From positions 62,001-126,000 of the forward strand of contig JADKFD010000002.1 of NCBI GenBank assembly GCA_016717705.1: 64,000 nucleotides of DNA, read 5' to 3'. The notes beneath the pieces were generated by a model. That model worked only from the letters and a program-made list of their open reading frames with translations, ran no database searches and was not told the DNA's origin. The stretch is from Rhodanobacteraceae bacterium. Lineage in GTDB: Bacteria; Pseudomonadota; Gammaproteobacteria; Xanthomonadales; SZUA-5. Positions 48,126 to 58,289 of this stretch are shown here, piece by piece; positions within the stretch are counted from its first letter, which is position 1; every line of letters begins with the position of its first letter. A program made the translations under genes and the position numbers.

Positions 48126-49142
48126 ATGCACCCCACTTCGCGCAACCGACGGTCTCGCGTTCTCGTCGGCGCCGTTCTCATCCTGGCAGCGATGCTGACC
48201 GGCGCCTGCAGCAAGCCTCCGGAGGCCAGTCCGGCGCCCGCCGCACGCGCCGCAATCGATGTTCGCACCGCCACGGTCGTCGGTGCCCTGTACCTTCCCG
48301 ACACGCCGGGACCGCATCCCGGCATCCTCGTCATTGGTGGCTCGGAGGGCGGGACCGAGAGTTCTGGCCGATTGGCATCGGCGCTGGCCGATGCCGGGTT
48401 CGTCGCGCTGGCGGTGGGCTATTTCGGGATGGACGGATTGCCCGAGCAACTCGTCTCGATTCCGCTGGAACGCTTCGACGATGCCATCGCCTGGCTGCGC
48501 CAGCGGCCGGAGGTGCGCGGTGAGGCCATCGCGCTGGTGGGCGTGTCCAAGGGTGCAGAAGCCGCGCTGTTGGTCGCCTCCGCGCAGACCGGTCTGGCGG
48601 CCGTGGTGGCCGCCACGCCCACGCACGTTGCCTGGCAGGGGCTGGACATGGCAGCGTGGTCCGACGTGCCTTCATGGACACACGATGGCGCGCCGGTGCC
48701 CTACGTGCGTTACGACAATCAAGGGCCGTTCTGGCCGCTGGTCGAGATGTATACGCGCAGCCTGCGCAATCTGGCGGCGGTGGCCGCGGCGCGCATCCCG
48801 GTGGCCGGCATCGACGCGCCGCTGCTGTTGCTGTCCGGCCAGAAGGATCAGATGTGGCCGGCCCATGCGATGTCCGAGGACATCGCGCGGAGCGTGCGTG
48901 CCGCGCATCCGGACGCGGTCGTCGAACATCTGAGTTACGTCGACGCCGGCCACGCGGTGATGGGGTTGCCGTTCGATCCGGCCGGCCCCGTCGGAGAACG
49001 CCTGGCGGCGCTCGGCGGCAGCCCGCAGGGCAATCTGGCAGCACGCCGCGATGGCTGGCCGAGGGTGCTGGCCTTCCTGCACCAGCACCTGGATCGGTCA
49101 GTTCAGTCCAGCCCACCATCGAGCACGAAACCGGCCCAGTAG
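48126..49142 (+). CDS. Acyl-CoA thioester hydrolase/BAAT-like lipoprotein
   Basis: 338 residues. Lipoprotein signal LVGAVLILAAMLTGAC with lipobox LTGAC after a basic N-terminus. The alpha/beta-hydrolase core matches BAAT_C/dienelactone-hydrolase-like enzymes: GGSEGG oxyanion region, nucleophile in VGVSKGAEAALL, acid in LLSGQKDQMW and His in VDAGHAVMG. The catalytic triad is complete. It is likely periplasmic or outer-membrane-anchored; the substrate is unknown. The ATG at 48126 gives the lipoprotein signal. Its 3' end overlaps the CHAT gene tail by 40 bp (convergent). Confidence 0.82.
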   Translation: MHPTSRNRRSRVLVGAVLILAAMLTGACSKPPEASPAPAARAAIDVRTATVVGALYLPDTPGPHPGILVIGGSEGGTESSGRLASALADAGFVALAVGYFGMDGLPEQLVSIPLERFDDAIAWLRQRPEVRGEAIALVGVSKGAEAALLVASAQTGLAAVVAATPTHVAWQGLDMAAWSDVPSWTHDGAPVPYVRYDNQGPFWPLVEMYTRSLRNLAAVAAARIPVAGIDAPLLLLSGQKDQMWPAHAMSEDIARSVRAAHPDAVVEHLSYVDAGHAVMGLPFDPAGPVGERLAALGGSPQGNLAARRDGWPRVLAFLHQHLDRSVQSSPPSSTKPAQ

Positions 49143-52100
49143 AAGGGATGCACGCGTGCCGAGGCGCGGCCCTGGGTGATCAGCCCGCCAACGCCACGGA
49201 CGACGCGATCGCGCACGCCGTGATCATCGATCATGTCCTGTTGTGCAATCTGCAGCGCGCGGTCGGTGCCCTGGCCAGCGTGCAGTTCGCGATGAAAGCG
49301 CGTCATCAGCTGGGCACCGGCCTGGTCGACCACCGGCCACAGCGAACTGACGACTTCGGCTGCGCCAGCGGCGTGCAGCGCGTAACGCAGCCCGAGCAGG
49401 CCCTCGCCTGGATAGACCCGGCCGCTACCCAGATCGCAGGCCGAGACGGCGACCAGGTCGGCGGTCAGCGGCGGTCCAGCCAACAGGTCGGCGGCGAGCA
49501 ACAGGCCATCGTCCTCGACACTGCCGTCGCCCGGCGCCAGTACCAGCGCCGAATCCAGCGGTCGCAACGGATCGATCAAACCATGCACGGCAAAATGCAG
49601 CCGGCGCGCCTGCGGAGCCAGGCTGCGCACAGCGCGCTCGGTGGCTGCGCTGCCGAGCAGGGCGCGCGCAGTGCCCCCGTAGAGGCTGACGATGGAGCGC
49701 GCTTCGGCGGCGGCGCCGGGCAGTGCCGGCAGTTCGTCGCTGGCGCCGGTGGAGCGCCAGCGCGCCATCGACGGTAGCGACAGGCGATTTGCGGCAGGAT
49801 CGGCAATCGCCAGCAATTGGCTGCCGGCGGCGAGCTGCCGCGGTGGCCGTGCCAGCGCCGCCGACGACAGCGAGGCCGCCTGCCTGAGCGCGCGGCTTTC
49901 GATCAGATAACGGCCATCCGCGGCGATCAACGCACCGGGCGGCAGCAGACTCAGTTCGATATCGGCAATCCACAGCAGGCGGTCGCCCGCGCGGAGCAAG
50001 GCTTCAACCGGCGCCAGCAGCTGTTGGTAGAGCCAGCGGCCTTCGGCATCCAGACTGTCCTGATCGCCAGCTGGGGTGCGTACCATCTGCGTGAATCGAT
50101 GGGCGCGTGGCAGGATCTCGTCGGCAGGCGCGCCAACCCGGACGAAGCGGGGCGCGCGCTCGCCGCGCTGGGCAACCACGATCCAGAAGCGCTCGTGGTC
50201 GTGCAGATGGGTGATGACGACGGTGTCGGCGCCGATGCGCTCGCGCAGCTGCGCCCAGGGCAGCGGGCGCGTCAGCAGCAGCGCGGCTTGCGCCGGGGCC
50301 TGCGCCTGCACGGCACGCTGCAATGCCTGTTCGCGCGCCTGGAACTGCTCGCTGTCGAGCGTTGCGGCAAGCTCCTGCAGCGCGCGCCACTGCTCGGCGA
50401 GGGCCTTGGGCAATGCGGCGATCAGCTCGGCGCGATGGCGCGCCATGTTGTCGAGCAACAGACGTGCACGACTTTGTTCGAGCACGTCGAAGGCGGCGAC
50501 CGGATCGTCGGCGTCGAGCCAGGCCACCGCGCAGGCGCGATAGACGTCGACGTTGTTGCGGCCGAGCTCCAGCAGATCGTCGCGCGACTGGGTCCAGCGC
50601 AGCCGTTGACGCTCCAGCATCGCCACCGCTTCGCAGTACTTGGAACGTGCCTGATCGAGCTGGCCCAGCGCGCCGGCCACAGTGCCGGCGCCATATAGCG
50701 CGTCGGCCAGCGACTGGCTGTCGGGCGAGTGCTTGCGGCGCAGCGCGATGGTCTCGTCGAATGCGACTGCAGCTGCCTTAAGCTGCCCCAGATCGCGTTG
50801 GATTTCTGCCAGGCGCAGCAGGCCGAAGCTGAGGTCGCGTCCGCCGGGACTGATGCGGCGTTGCAGTCTCACTGCGGTCTTTGCCTCGCCGAGCGCGGCG
50901 TCGAGGCGGCCGTCCTCGGCGAGCTTGCCGGCCTTGAAGTGATGTGCCCAGGCTTCCAGGCTGCCGCCAGGCGCCAGTTGTCGATACAGCGTCAGCGCTT
51001 CGTCGAAGGCGGCGTAGGCGGCCGCGCTGTTGCCGCGGTTGTCGGCGATCCGTCCGGCTGTGGTCAGCGTGTTGGCCAGCACCAGCGTCGGCTCGCCCTG
51101 GCGGTAGATGGCAAGGGCCTCGTTGATGTAACGCTCGGCATCGTCGATGCGACCGAGTGGTTGCGCGATCAGCGCCAGATTGCCCAGGGTGGCCGCCAGA
51201 TCGACGGCGCTGGCGCCGCGGCGACGCTTGATGTCGAGCGCCCGATCCAGCGTCTGCTGCGCCCTGGCCATGTCCATGCGATCCCACTGGATCAGCGACA
51301 GGTTGTTCAGATCGCGCGCCAGCTGAATCGAGTCGGGCGCGATACGCTCGCTGAGCACCACCGCCTGCTGCAGCAGCGCTTCGGCGGCATCGTGCTCGCC
51401 GCGGGCGCGCTGGATCACGCCGAGCGTGCTGGTGAAACTCAAGCGCAGGCGGTCAGCGCTGCCGATCTGGTTGAGCCGCGCCAGTCCACGCTCGGCCACC
51501 GCCAGGGCCTCGTCCAGTCGCTCCTGCTGGCGCAGCAGAGCCGCGCGTTCGTGCATCAGGCCGATCGCCTGCAGCGACTCGGGCACCGTCGCAGCCACCG
51601 TCTGTTCCAGCGTCGTCAGCGCGGCCTCCGCCTCGGCGAATCGGCCGCTCTGGCGCAGCACCGAGGTCTGCGCCTGGCGCGCGCGCAAGGCGGCGACTGG
51701 CAAGTCGAGCCGCTGGAAATCGGCTGCGGCGGCGCCACAGCGCTCGATGGCTTGCGCAAACAGCCATCCCTGCAGGTTCTGCACGCAGCGGGAATGGCCA
51801 AGCACCGCCATCGCAGTCGGATCGAGAGTGGTCTGCAGCGCCTCGATGATCGCGCCATACAGCGCATCGCTGGCTTGCGCGCCGGATTCGCCCAGGCGGC
51901 CCGCGCGCCACAGCGCCAACGACGCCCGGGCACGTGGTTCATCCACCGGCAGCGGCGGGAATGGAAGCGTGGGATCGGACGCGACGGTCTGTGCCCAATC
52001 GAGCAGACGAGTGCGGTCCCCGGCATTGAGTTCGGGCAGCGCCTGGACGCCCCAGTTGCCGCTGGCGATCGGCAGCCAGGACGGCTGTCCATCGCGCTCT

Positions 52101-52381
52101 ACCTTGAGTTGTACGCCGCCACGCGGCGCTTGTTCCAGCTCAACGACTATCAGGTCGAGTGGGTCAGCGATCAAGAGAGCTTCGCCGTCGGCGCCGCGGC
52201 GCCAGGCGCGGATGCAATCGCCCGCCTGCAGGCCTGCAGCTGCCGCTTCAAGACCCGTTCTGGCCTCCGTCACGGTGACCCGGCAAGGCGATGCCGCGGC
52301 CGAGCCGGAGGCGAGCGCGGCGGCCAGCACGAGCACGCTGAGCCCCTTCAGTTTCGAAATGCCCTGCACCTTGAGCATCAT
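49103..52381 (-). CDS. Secreted TPR-CHAT protease
   Basis: A 1092-residue protein. Signal peptide MMLKVQGISKLKGLSVLVLA and ALASGSAAA; then a PDZ-like segment (GLEAAAAGLQAGDCIRAW); at least ten TPR units (about 200-620; for example AEALLQQAVVLSERIAPDS); and a C-terminal CHAT domain (about 750-1092). The CHAT His (RLHFAVHGLID, about 933) and Cys (VAVSACDLGSG, about 982) are both present, so proteolysis is possible. The start at 52381 or 52378 precedes the signal. CHAT proteins often work in caspase-like defence or proteolytic cascades. The adjacent hydrolase lipoprotein could be a partner, but that is unproven. Confidence 0.87.
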   Translation of the reverse strand: MMLKVQGISKLKGLSVLVLAAALASGSAAASPCRVTVTEARTGLEAAAAGLQAGDCIRAWRRGADGEALLIADPLDLIVVELEQAPRGGVQLKVERDGQPSWLPIASGNWGVQALPELNAGDRTRLLDWAQTVASDPTLPFPPLPVDEPRARASLALWRAGRLGESGAQASDALYGAIIEALQTTLDPTAMAVLGHSRCVQNLQGWLFAQAIERCGAAAADFQRLDLPVAALRARQAQTSVLRQSGRFAEAEAALTTLEQTVAATVPESLQAIGLMHERAALLRQQERLDEALAVAERGLARLNQIGSADRLRLSFTSTLGVIQRARGEHDAAEALLQQAVVLSERIAPDSIQLARDLNNLSLIQWDRMDMARAQQTLDRALDIKRRRGASAVDLAATLGNLALIAQPLGRIDDAERYINEALAIYRQGEPTLVLANTLTTAGRIADNRGNSAAAYAAFDEALTLYRQLAPGGSLEAWAHHFKAGKLAEDGRLDAALGEAKTAVRLQRRISPGGRDLSFGLLRLAEIQRDLGQLKAAAVAFDETIALRRKHSPDSQSLADALYGAGTVAGALGQLDQARSKYCEAVAMLERQRLRWTQSRDDLLELGRNNVDVYRACAVAWLDADDPVAAFDVLEQSRARLLLDNMARHRAELIAALPKALAEQWRALQELAATLDSEQFQAREQALQRAVQAQAPAQAALLLTRPLPWAQLRERIGADTVVITHLHDHERFWIVVAQRGERAPRFVRVGAPADEILPRAHRFTQMVRTPAGDQDSLDAEGRWLYQQLLAPVEALLRAGDRLLWIADIELSLLPPGALIAADGRYLIESRALRQAASLSSAALARPPRQLAAGSQLLAIADPAANRLSLPSMARWRSTGASDELPALPGAAAEARSIVSLYGGTARALLGSAATERAVRSLAPQARRLHFAVHGLIDPLRPLDSALVLAPGDGSVEDDGLLLAADLLAGPPLTADLVAVSACDLGSGRVYPGEGLLGLRYALHAAGAAEVVSSLWPVVDQAGAQLMTRFHRELHAGQGTDRALQIAQQDMIDDHGVRDRVVRGVGGLITQGRASARVHPFYWAGFVLDGGLD

Positions 52382-52592
52382 CTCGGAGGGTGACCCAACC
52401 GAGAATATGCGCCGATCGGCCGGCGCGGCAGGTGGAAGCTGGCAAGCATGGGTCGCGCTCCGTGGAGTTGGCGGTCGTTCCACGGGTAAACGGAGTAACG
52501 CGGACAAGCGCACCACGCCGCGGGCCAGACTCTGCTGGCGGTCAGAATCTCCCCGAGCTGCAGCCGACTGGCTGCAGCTCGGGAGCAAGCGG

Positions 52593-55500
52593 CTACTCGA
52601 AACCGTTGCGCAACAACTGGTCCGGCTGCACCGTCAGCGTGGTCTGCCGTGTGCCGCCATTGAAGTTGGCATCACCCGGGTAGTTGACCGTGATCTGGCG
52701 GTTACCGGGACTGGTCAAGGTCAATGCGCAGCTGCTGGCGGGCAAGGTGATGGTGCACTGCTCGGTAACGCTGGCACTGACGGTCATCACGCCGGTGGGC
52801 GTGCCGGCGCCCGGCGCGGCGACGCTGAGTCCGACCGTCACCTGGGTGGCCTGGCCTTCGTTGGCCGGATTCGGCGCGAAGCTGCTGAAGCTGAGATCCG
52901 TGTTCGCCTTGATCGTCTGATGCTCCTCGTTGTCGCAGCTGCCGGCGAAACTGGCATTGGCCTGCATGCACGCGGTCAACAGGCGGCCACCGGCAAAGTT
53001 GCTGGTCAATTGGCAACTGCCGCTGCCGTTCTCCAGGTTGATCTGGCAGTTGCCGGAACCAGCGCCAGCGCCGTCGTTTACATTGACCGTGCCGGCTGGC
53101 GTGCCACTTTGGCTGCTCACCGTAACGCTGACCGTGTACGGCTGGCCGGGCACAGTGGGCTCCGGCGTATCGGCGGTGATCAGCGTGGTGGTTGCCGCGG
53201 CCTGGCCCGGATTGACCGTGTGCGCTTCGGTGTCGCTGCTGCTCAGATAGCTGGGCGTGGCGACGTAGGTGGCCGTCAGCGTCTTCGCCCCGGCGCTGGT
53301 CGAGGTCAGCTGGCAGCTGCCGCCGCCCTGATTGAGCGTCACCTGGCACACGGCGCCGCTGCCATCACCGACATTGACCGTACCCGCGGGCGTACCGAAA
53401 CCGGCGGCCACGGTGACCGCGACGGTGTAGGCCTGGCCCACCAGCGAGGGATCCGGTGCATCGCTGGTGATCGTGGTGGTGGTCGCGATCGCCGCCACCG
53501 TGTGCGCTTCGGTGTCATTGCTGCCGCTGAAGCTGGCGTCGCCAGCGTAGCTGGCCGTCAGGGTCTTGTTGCCGCCACTGGTCGACACGATCTGGCACAG
53601 CGCCACGCCATTGCTGAGGTTGGCATTGCAGCTTCCGCCGCTGCCATCGTTGATCGCCACCGCACCGGTCGGCGTGCCGGACTGACTGGTGACGCTGACC
53701 TGCACCAGATAGGCCTGGCCGACGTTTGAGGGATCCGGCGCATCGCTGGTGATGGTGGTCGTGGTGGCCGCGAGCGCAACCACGTGCGCCTCGGTGTCGT
53801 TACTGGCGGCAAAAGCCTGGCTGCTCGGTGTGTAGCTCGCAGTCAAGGTCTTGTTGCCGAGCGTGGCCGAGGCCAGCTGGCAGGAACCGCCGCCACCGGA
53901 CAGCGTGATGTTGCAGTTGGCGCCGGCACCGTCGCTGACCGCCACCGAGCCGGTCGGCGTGCCCGCGCCCGAGGTCACGGTGACTGCCACGACATAGTTC
54001 TGGCCGGGCAAGGAGGGATCGGGCGCATCGCTGGTGATCGTCGTGATCGTCGTCGCCGCGACCACCGTGTGTGCCTCGGTGTCACTGCTGGCGACGAAGT
54101 TGATCGCGCCGGCATAGCTGGCGCTCAAGGTCTTGTTGCCGACGCTGACGCTGGTCAGCTGGCAGGAGCCGTCGCCATTGACCAGGGAGACGATCTGGCA
54201 GGTCTGGCCGGTACCGTCGCTGACCGCGACCTGGCCACCCGGCGTCGCCGTATTGCCGGCCAGGGTGCGCACCTGCACACTCACCGTGTACGGCTGGCCG
54301 ACCTCGGACGGGTCGGGAAGGTCACTGACGATGGTGGTGGTCGTGGTGGCGGCCACCACCGCATGCGGCTCGGTGTCGCTGCTCGGTGCGTGGGTGAACG
54401 AGCCGAGGTAGTTCGCGGTGAGTGTCTTGTTGCCGACGCTGGTCGACAGCAACTGGCAGGAACCGATGCCGCCACTGAGCGTGTCGTCGGTGCACTGGTT
54501 GCCCAGGCCATCGCTGATGGTCACGCTGCCGCTCGGCGTGCCGACCGGACTGCTGACCAGCACGGTGACCGTGTAGGGCTGACCGAATTGCGAGGCATCC
54601 GGACTGTCGTTGGTGATCGTGGTGGTGGTCGCGGCAGGTTCGATGAAGCACAGGCCGGGCTCGCTGCTGTCGCCGGTGACCTGATTGGTCGCCGTGGCGA
54701 CCAGCAGGCCGGGTGAGCCGCCGCCGTTGACGGTGACCGTGGTGGTCATCTGGCCGGCGCCATTGGTTGGCGCGGCGAAGCCGCCGATGCGATTGAGCAT
54801 GTTGCCGCCGCGGTTGCCCGCCGGGCAGTCCGGCGCGCGATAGATGTCGATGCGGAAGTTGGTGTTGGGCTTGCTGTCGAGGGTTACCGTGACCTCGCGG
54901 GTGCCATCCGGATTGGGCAGCGAAGCGGTGATCTGCGGCCAGTTCTGGCCGTTGTTCGGGCCGGTATCCGGGTCCAGCGGATCGTTGACCGACTGCCCGA
55001 GCACGCCGATGTCGATGCCCATGCCGACGCCGCTCTTGCCGTTGTCGAAGATCTGGTTCGGGCGCACCAGATTGCCGGTGCCGGCGGTGGTGGTGATCCA
55101 CACGCCGGCGTCGTCCGAATTGGTGATCAGGTTGGACGCGCTGGAACCGCCGCTGCTGCCGATCTGGTGATCGCCCGCGCCGCCGGTGATCTGGATGCCG
55201 GTGCCGTTGCGAAAAGCGACCGTCGGCACGCCGAAGGCATTCACGCCAAGGCGGTTGCGCTGGATCAGGTAACCCGTCGCCGTGGCGCCGGTGATCGCGA
55301 TGGCCGGGCTGGTGGCGACCGAGGAGATGACGTTGTCGAGGATCTTGACGTTGGGGCTGTTGCTCGCAAAGATGCCGTTGAGTCCGATCGCCGACGCGTT
55401 GACGCCGCTCGCCGTCAGGCCGATGTAGTTGTTCTGGATGGTGTGGCCGCCGCTGGTGGCGTCATTCAGCACGATCGCGCTGCTGCTCATCGCGCCAAAG

Positions 55501-57123
55501 CTGTTGCGGTGTTCGGGGTCGGCGCCGCCGACCAGCACGTTCTGCGCGCTGTCGCGGATCTGCAGGCCGAAATTCGAGCGTGCCGAGCGGACCGATGGCG
55601 CCGGGACCGGTGCCGGCGAAAGCATTGCCCTGGATCACGTGATCGCTGCCGCCGCGCAGGCGCAAGGCAACCGTGAAGTTGCCATTGAAGCCGGTGCTGC
55701 CGGCAAAGGCGATGCCCTTGACCGCCAGGCTGGTGCTTGCCGCGGCAGCGTCAGGGACCTGCAATGCCTGCGCCAGAGTGCCGGACTGCGCGGCAATGAC
55801 GATCACGCAGAGCACCGCATCGCTGCCGGTGCTGAGCGTGTTGGCTGCCGATTCGGGCTCGCTGTAGCCGTCGATCTCCAGGCTGTCGGTGATGTCCGGC
55901 AACGGGCTCTGCAGCAGGATCAGGTGCGGCGTCGTCGTGCAGCCCCCAGCGATGTTGAACTCGATCTTCTGCAATCCGATGCTGGCATTGGCGGCGGTGA
56001 TGGCGGCGCGCAGCGAACCGGCGCCGCTGTCGTTCTCGTTGATCACCGTGAGCACGCTGGAATCATTGATGGATGATTCGTAGGCGCCCATGTCATAGCG
56101 GGTGCCGACGATTCGAGCGCCCGCCGGACCGTCCAGATCCTGCGAGGGAATCGATGCGCCCAGACCCAGCGCCTGCGCCGCGGTGGGCGTCAGCCCGGCA
56201 TTGATCGCCGGCGAGGCGGGGAAGGACTCCTTCAGGTGGTAATCACCGCCGCCTGAGTTGACGAAGTTGGCGGGTTGATTGACGTTGCCGATCTGCACCG
56301 AGGGCGCCAGACCGCTCAAGCTGGTGTAGAGATTGTTGCGCAGCGCGACGGGCTGGCTGCCACTGCCGGTCGGCACCGAGATGTCGCCGGAACAACCGAC
56401 CTGCTGGACGACGTTGTGGTGCAGTACGACGCCGCTGGCCTGGGTGTAGACATACAGCGCGTCACCGGCACCGCTGCTGCAGTTGACGCCAGCAACCGTG
56501 TTGAAGGCAATCGTCGGTGCCGATTCGTTGTTGACGTAGGAAATCCCCGCCGCGATACCGGAGCCGGGGCTCAGGTTGGCGAACAGGTTGTTGCTGACGG
56601 TCAGCGTCTGCGCATCCTTGGCGCGAATGCTGACTGCGGTGCCGTTGCGGAACTCGTTGTAACGCACGCGGATCTGATCGGTATCCGGGCAATCGAAACC
56701 GCAGTTGGCATCGTCGACCCAGAGATTGCCGAAGTTGATGAAGCGGATGCCCTCGATCACGTAGCGACTGTTGTTGCCGATGAAGCGGAAGTCGCCGTCG
56801 GTGCTGCCATTTTCGGCATTCAGCACGGTGGCGCTGGAATTGATGGTGCGCGCCGAACAATCGCTGTTCCAGCCGCCGGTGAGCGAGAAGTTCTTGCCGT
56901 CCTTGTCGCCGGCCGGATTGAATTCCAGGCCCGCGGAGACGGCGTAGGTGCCGGGGCGTACGCGGATTTCCTGCACCGTGCCTTCATCGGCCGCGTTGGC
57001 TGAGTTGAACGCAGCCGCCAGGTTGGAGACGTTGTTGACGCAATAGGTGGTCGCCAGGGCGGGCTGCGACAGTGCGCAAGCGCTTGCCAGCGCAGTCAGG
57101 TAGGCGAGATGGCGCAGATTCAC
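52593..57123 (-). CDS. Giant secreted beta-helix and Ig-repeat protein, one frame break near 55590
   Basis: About 1510 residues. The GTG start at 57123 has GAGG about 6 bp upstream and begins the signal peptide LTALASACALSQPALA. The first beta-helix includes SNLAAAFNSANAADEGTVQE; a second opens with AGSLRAAITAAN. After a one-base break at 55575-55600 (IGPLG to SNFGLQIRDSA) more rungs follow. Then come seven Big_3_5-type Ig repeats of about 85 residues, each opening T-T-I-T-S-D-A-P-D-P-S-x-x-G-Q-x-Y-x-V and closing with NKTLTASYAG and SNDTEAHTV. It ends QLLRNGFE. Likely adhesin or glycan-binding protein. Confidence 0.83.
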
Positions 57124-57220
57124 GGTGAACCTCAAGCGTTTGGAGTGCGCTATCCAAAACGCCGGGTCCCGCAAGAGTGCACAGGAAGTGTCGAGAGGTG
57201 CGTTGGGAAGGCCGGGGAAG

Positions 57221-57299
57221 AGCATCGCGCGCAAGCGCGCTCCTACACCCTTGCCTTGGAACCGCGCAAGAATGTAGGAGCGCGCTTGCGCGCGATGCT
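57221..57299. repeat. REP-type inverted repeat, second perfect copy
   Basis: 27-bp perfect arms (57221-57247 and 57273-57299) with the same GTAGGAGCGCGCTTGCGCG core as 12891-12963 and a 25-bp loop. It sits between the giant secreted gene and rquA. A short GGCCAACGTGACCTACTGC stretch follows at 57306; the same GCCAACGTGACCTAC occurs at 29780. Confidence 0.88.
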
Positions 57300-57334
57300 C
57301 TAGCGGGCCAACGTGACCTACTGCGGGTGCACGC

Positions 57335-58039
57335 TCAAACCGTGATCTTGAGCATCTGGTACAGCCCGCCGAAGACGGTGCGCCGCTGCACATCGGCGAG
57401 CGCGACATCGGTCGGCAGCCAGGCATCGATCGGCTGACGCCACAGGTCCATCGCGTAGGGTTCCAGCGTGCGCAGGATGCCCTGCATCGGCCAGTACAGC
57501 GGGTTGAGCTTGCTCGGCTGGTGGTAGTCGACGATCACCAGCTGGCCGCCCGGCTTGAGCATGCGCAGCGCCTCGGCGATGGTCTTGCGGCGCACGTCCT
57601 CGGGCATTTCATGCAGCAGGAAGAACAGCAGCGCACGATCGTAGCTGGCCGATTCCATCGGCAGATGGGCGCTGTCGGCGTGAATCAGCTTGATCCGCGA
57701 GTCGGTCGGCAGCTTGCGCGTCAGGTTTTCCAGCTGGACCGGCAAGATGTCGACGATGTGCAGTTCCGCGTCGGGCGTCAGCCGCTCGCGCAGCTTGGCG
57801 GTCAGATTGCCGTAGACGCAGGCGATCTGCAGCGTGCGCCCGTCCAGGCTGTCGGAACCCAGCATTTCCAGCGCGGCATCGCGCAGGCGGTTGAAATTGC
57901 CCCACAGGATCAGGTTCACCAGCCACTGGCGCTCGAACACATACACCGCGTTGGGATGAACGTAGGCCCACCAGTAGGTCTGCTCGAGGTAATTCGGAAT
58001 GGCCAAGGGTGTTGCCGGGCTGGCCGGGCTGGACATCAT
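57335..58039 (-). CDS. rquA: Rhodoquinone biosynthesis methyltransferase-like RquA
   Basis: 234 residues. Signature sequence: NYLEQTYWWAYVHPNAVYVFERQWLVNLILWGN, then LQIACVYGNLTAKLRERL, FFLLHEMPEDVRRKTIAEAL and KPGGQLVIVDYHQP, followed by YAMDLWRQPI and RTVFGGLYQ. The ACVYG in the SAM-binding loop is the unusual RquA variant. RquA converts ubiquinone into rhodoquinone, the low-potential quinone used with fumarate reductase. The gene is intact and monocistronic. This assignment rests on close family recall. Confidence 0.88.
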   Translation of the reverse strand: MMSSPASPATPLAIPNYLEQTYWWAYVHPNAVYVFERQWLVNLILWGNFNRLRDAALEMLGSDSLDGRTLQIACVYGNLTAKLRERLTPDAELHIVDILPVQLENLTRKLPTDSRIKLIHADSAHLPMESASYDRALLFFLLHEMPEDVRRKTIAEALRMLKPGGQLVIVDYHQPSKLNPLYWPMQGILRTLEPYAMDLWRQPIDAWLPTDVALADVQRRTVFGGLYQMLKITV

Positions 58040-58289
58040 CGATCTCCTCTGGAGCTATTGCGAATGGGACGCGGTCAAGAGCCGCAAGGCCCCGAGTATG
58101 ACCTGCGTCAATGCATGGTGAGTCTGATGCTGATCAATGTGGCCCGACCCGCCAGGGCGGTGGGCGTGTCCGGGGCCATTGCCTTCATTCGTGCCCTGGA
58201 TTCGCTATCGTCGCCGGCAAACCCCTGGTGACCACGGGGAAACTGCCGTTTGCGGCCCGGTTTTCCCGCCCCTATTGCACCCGATCCGG

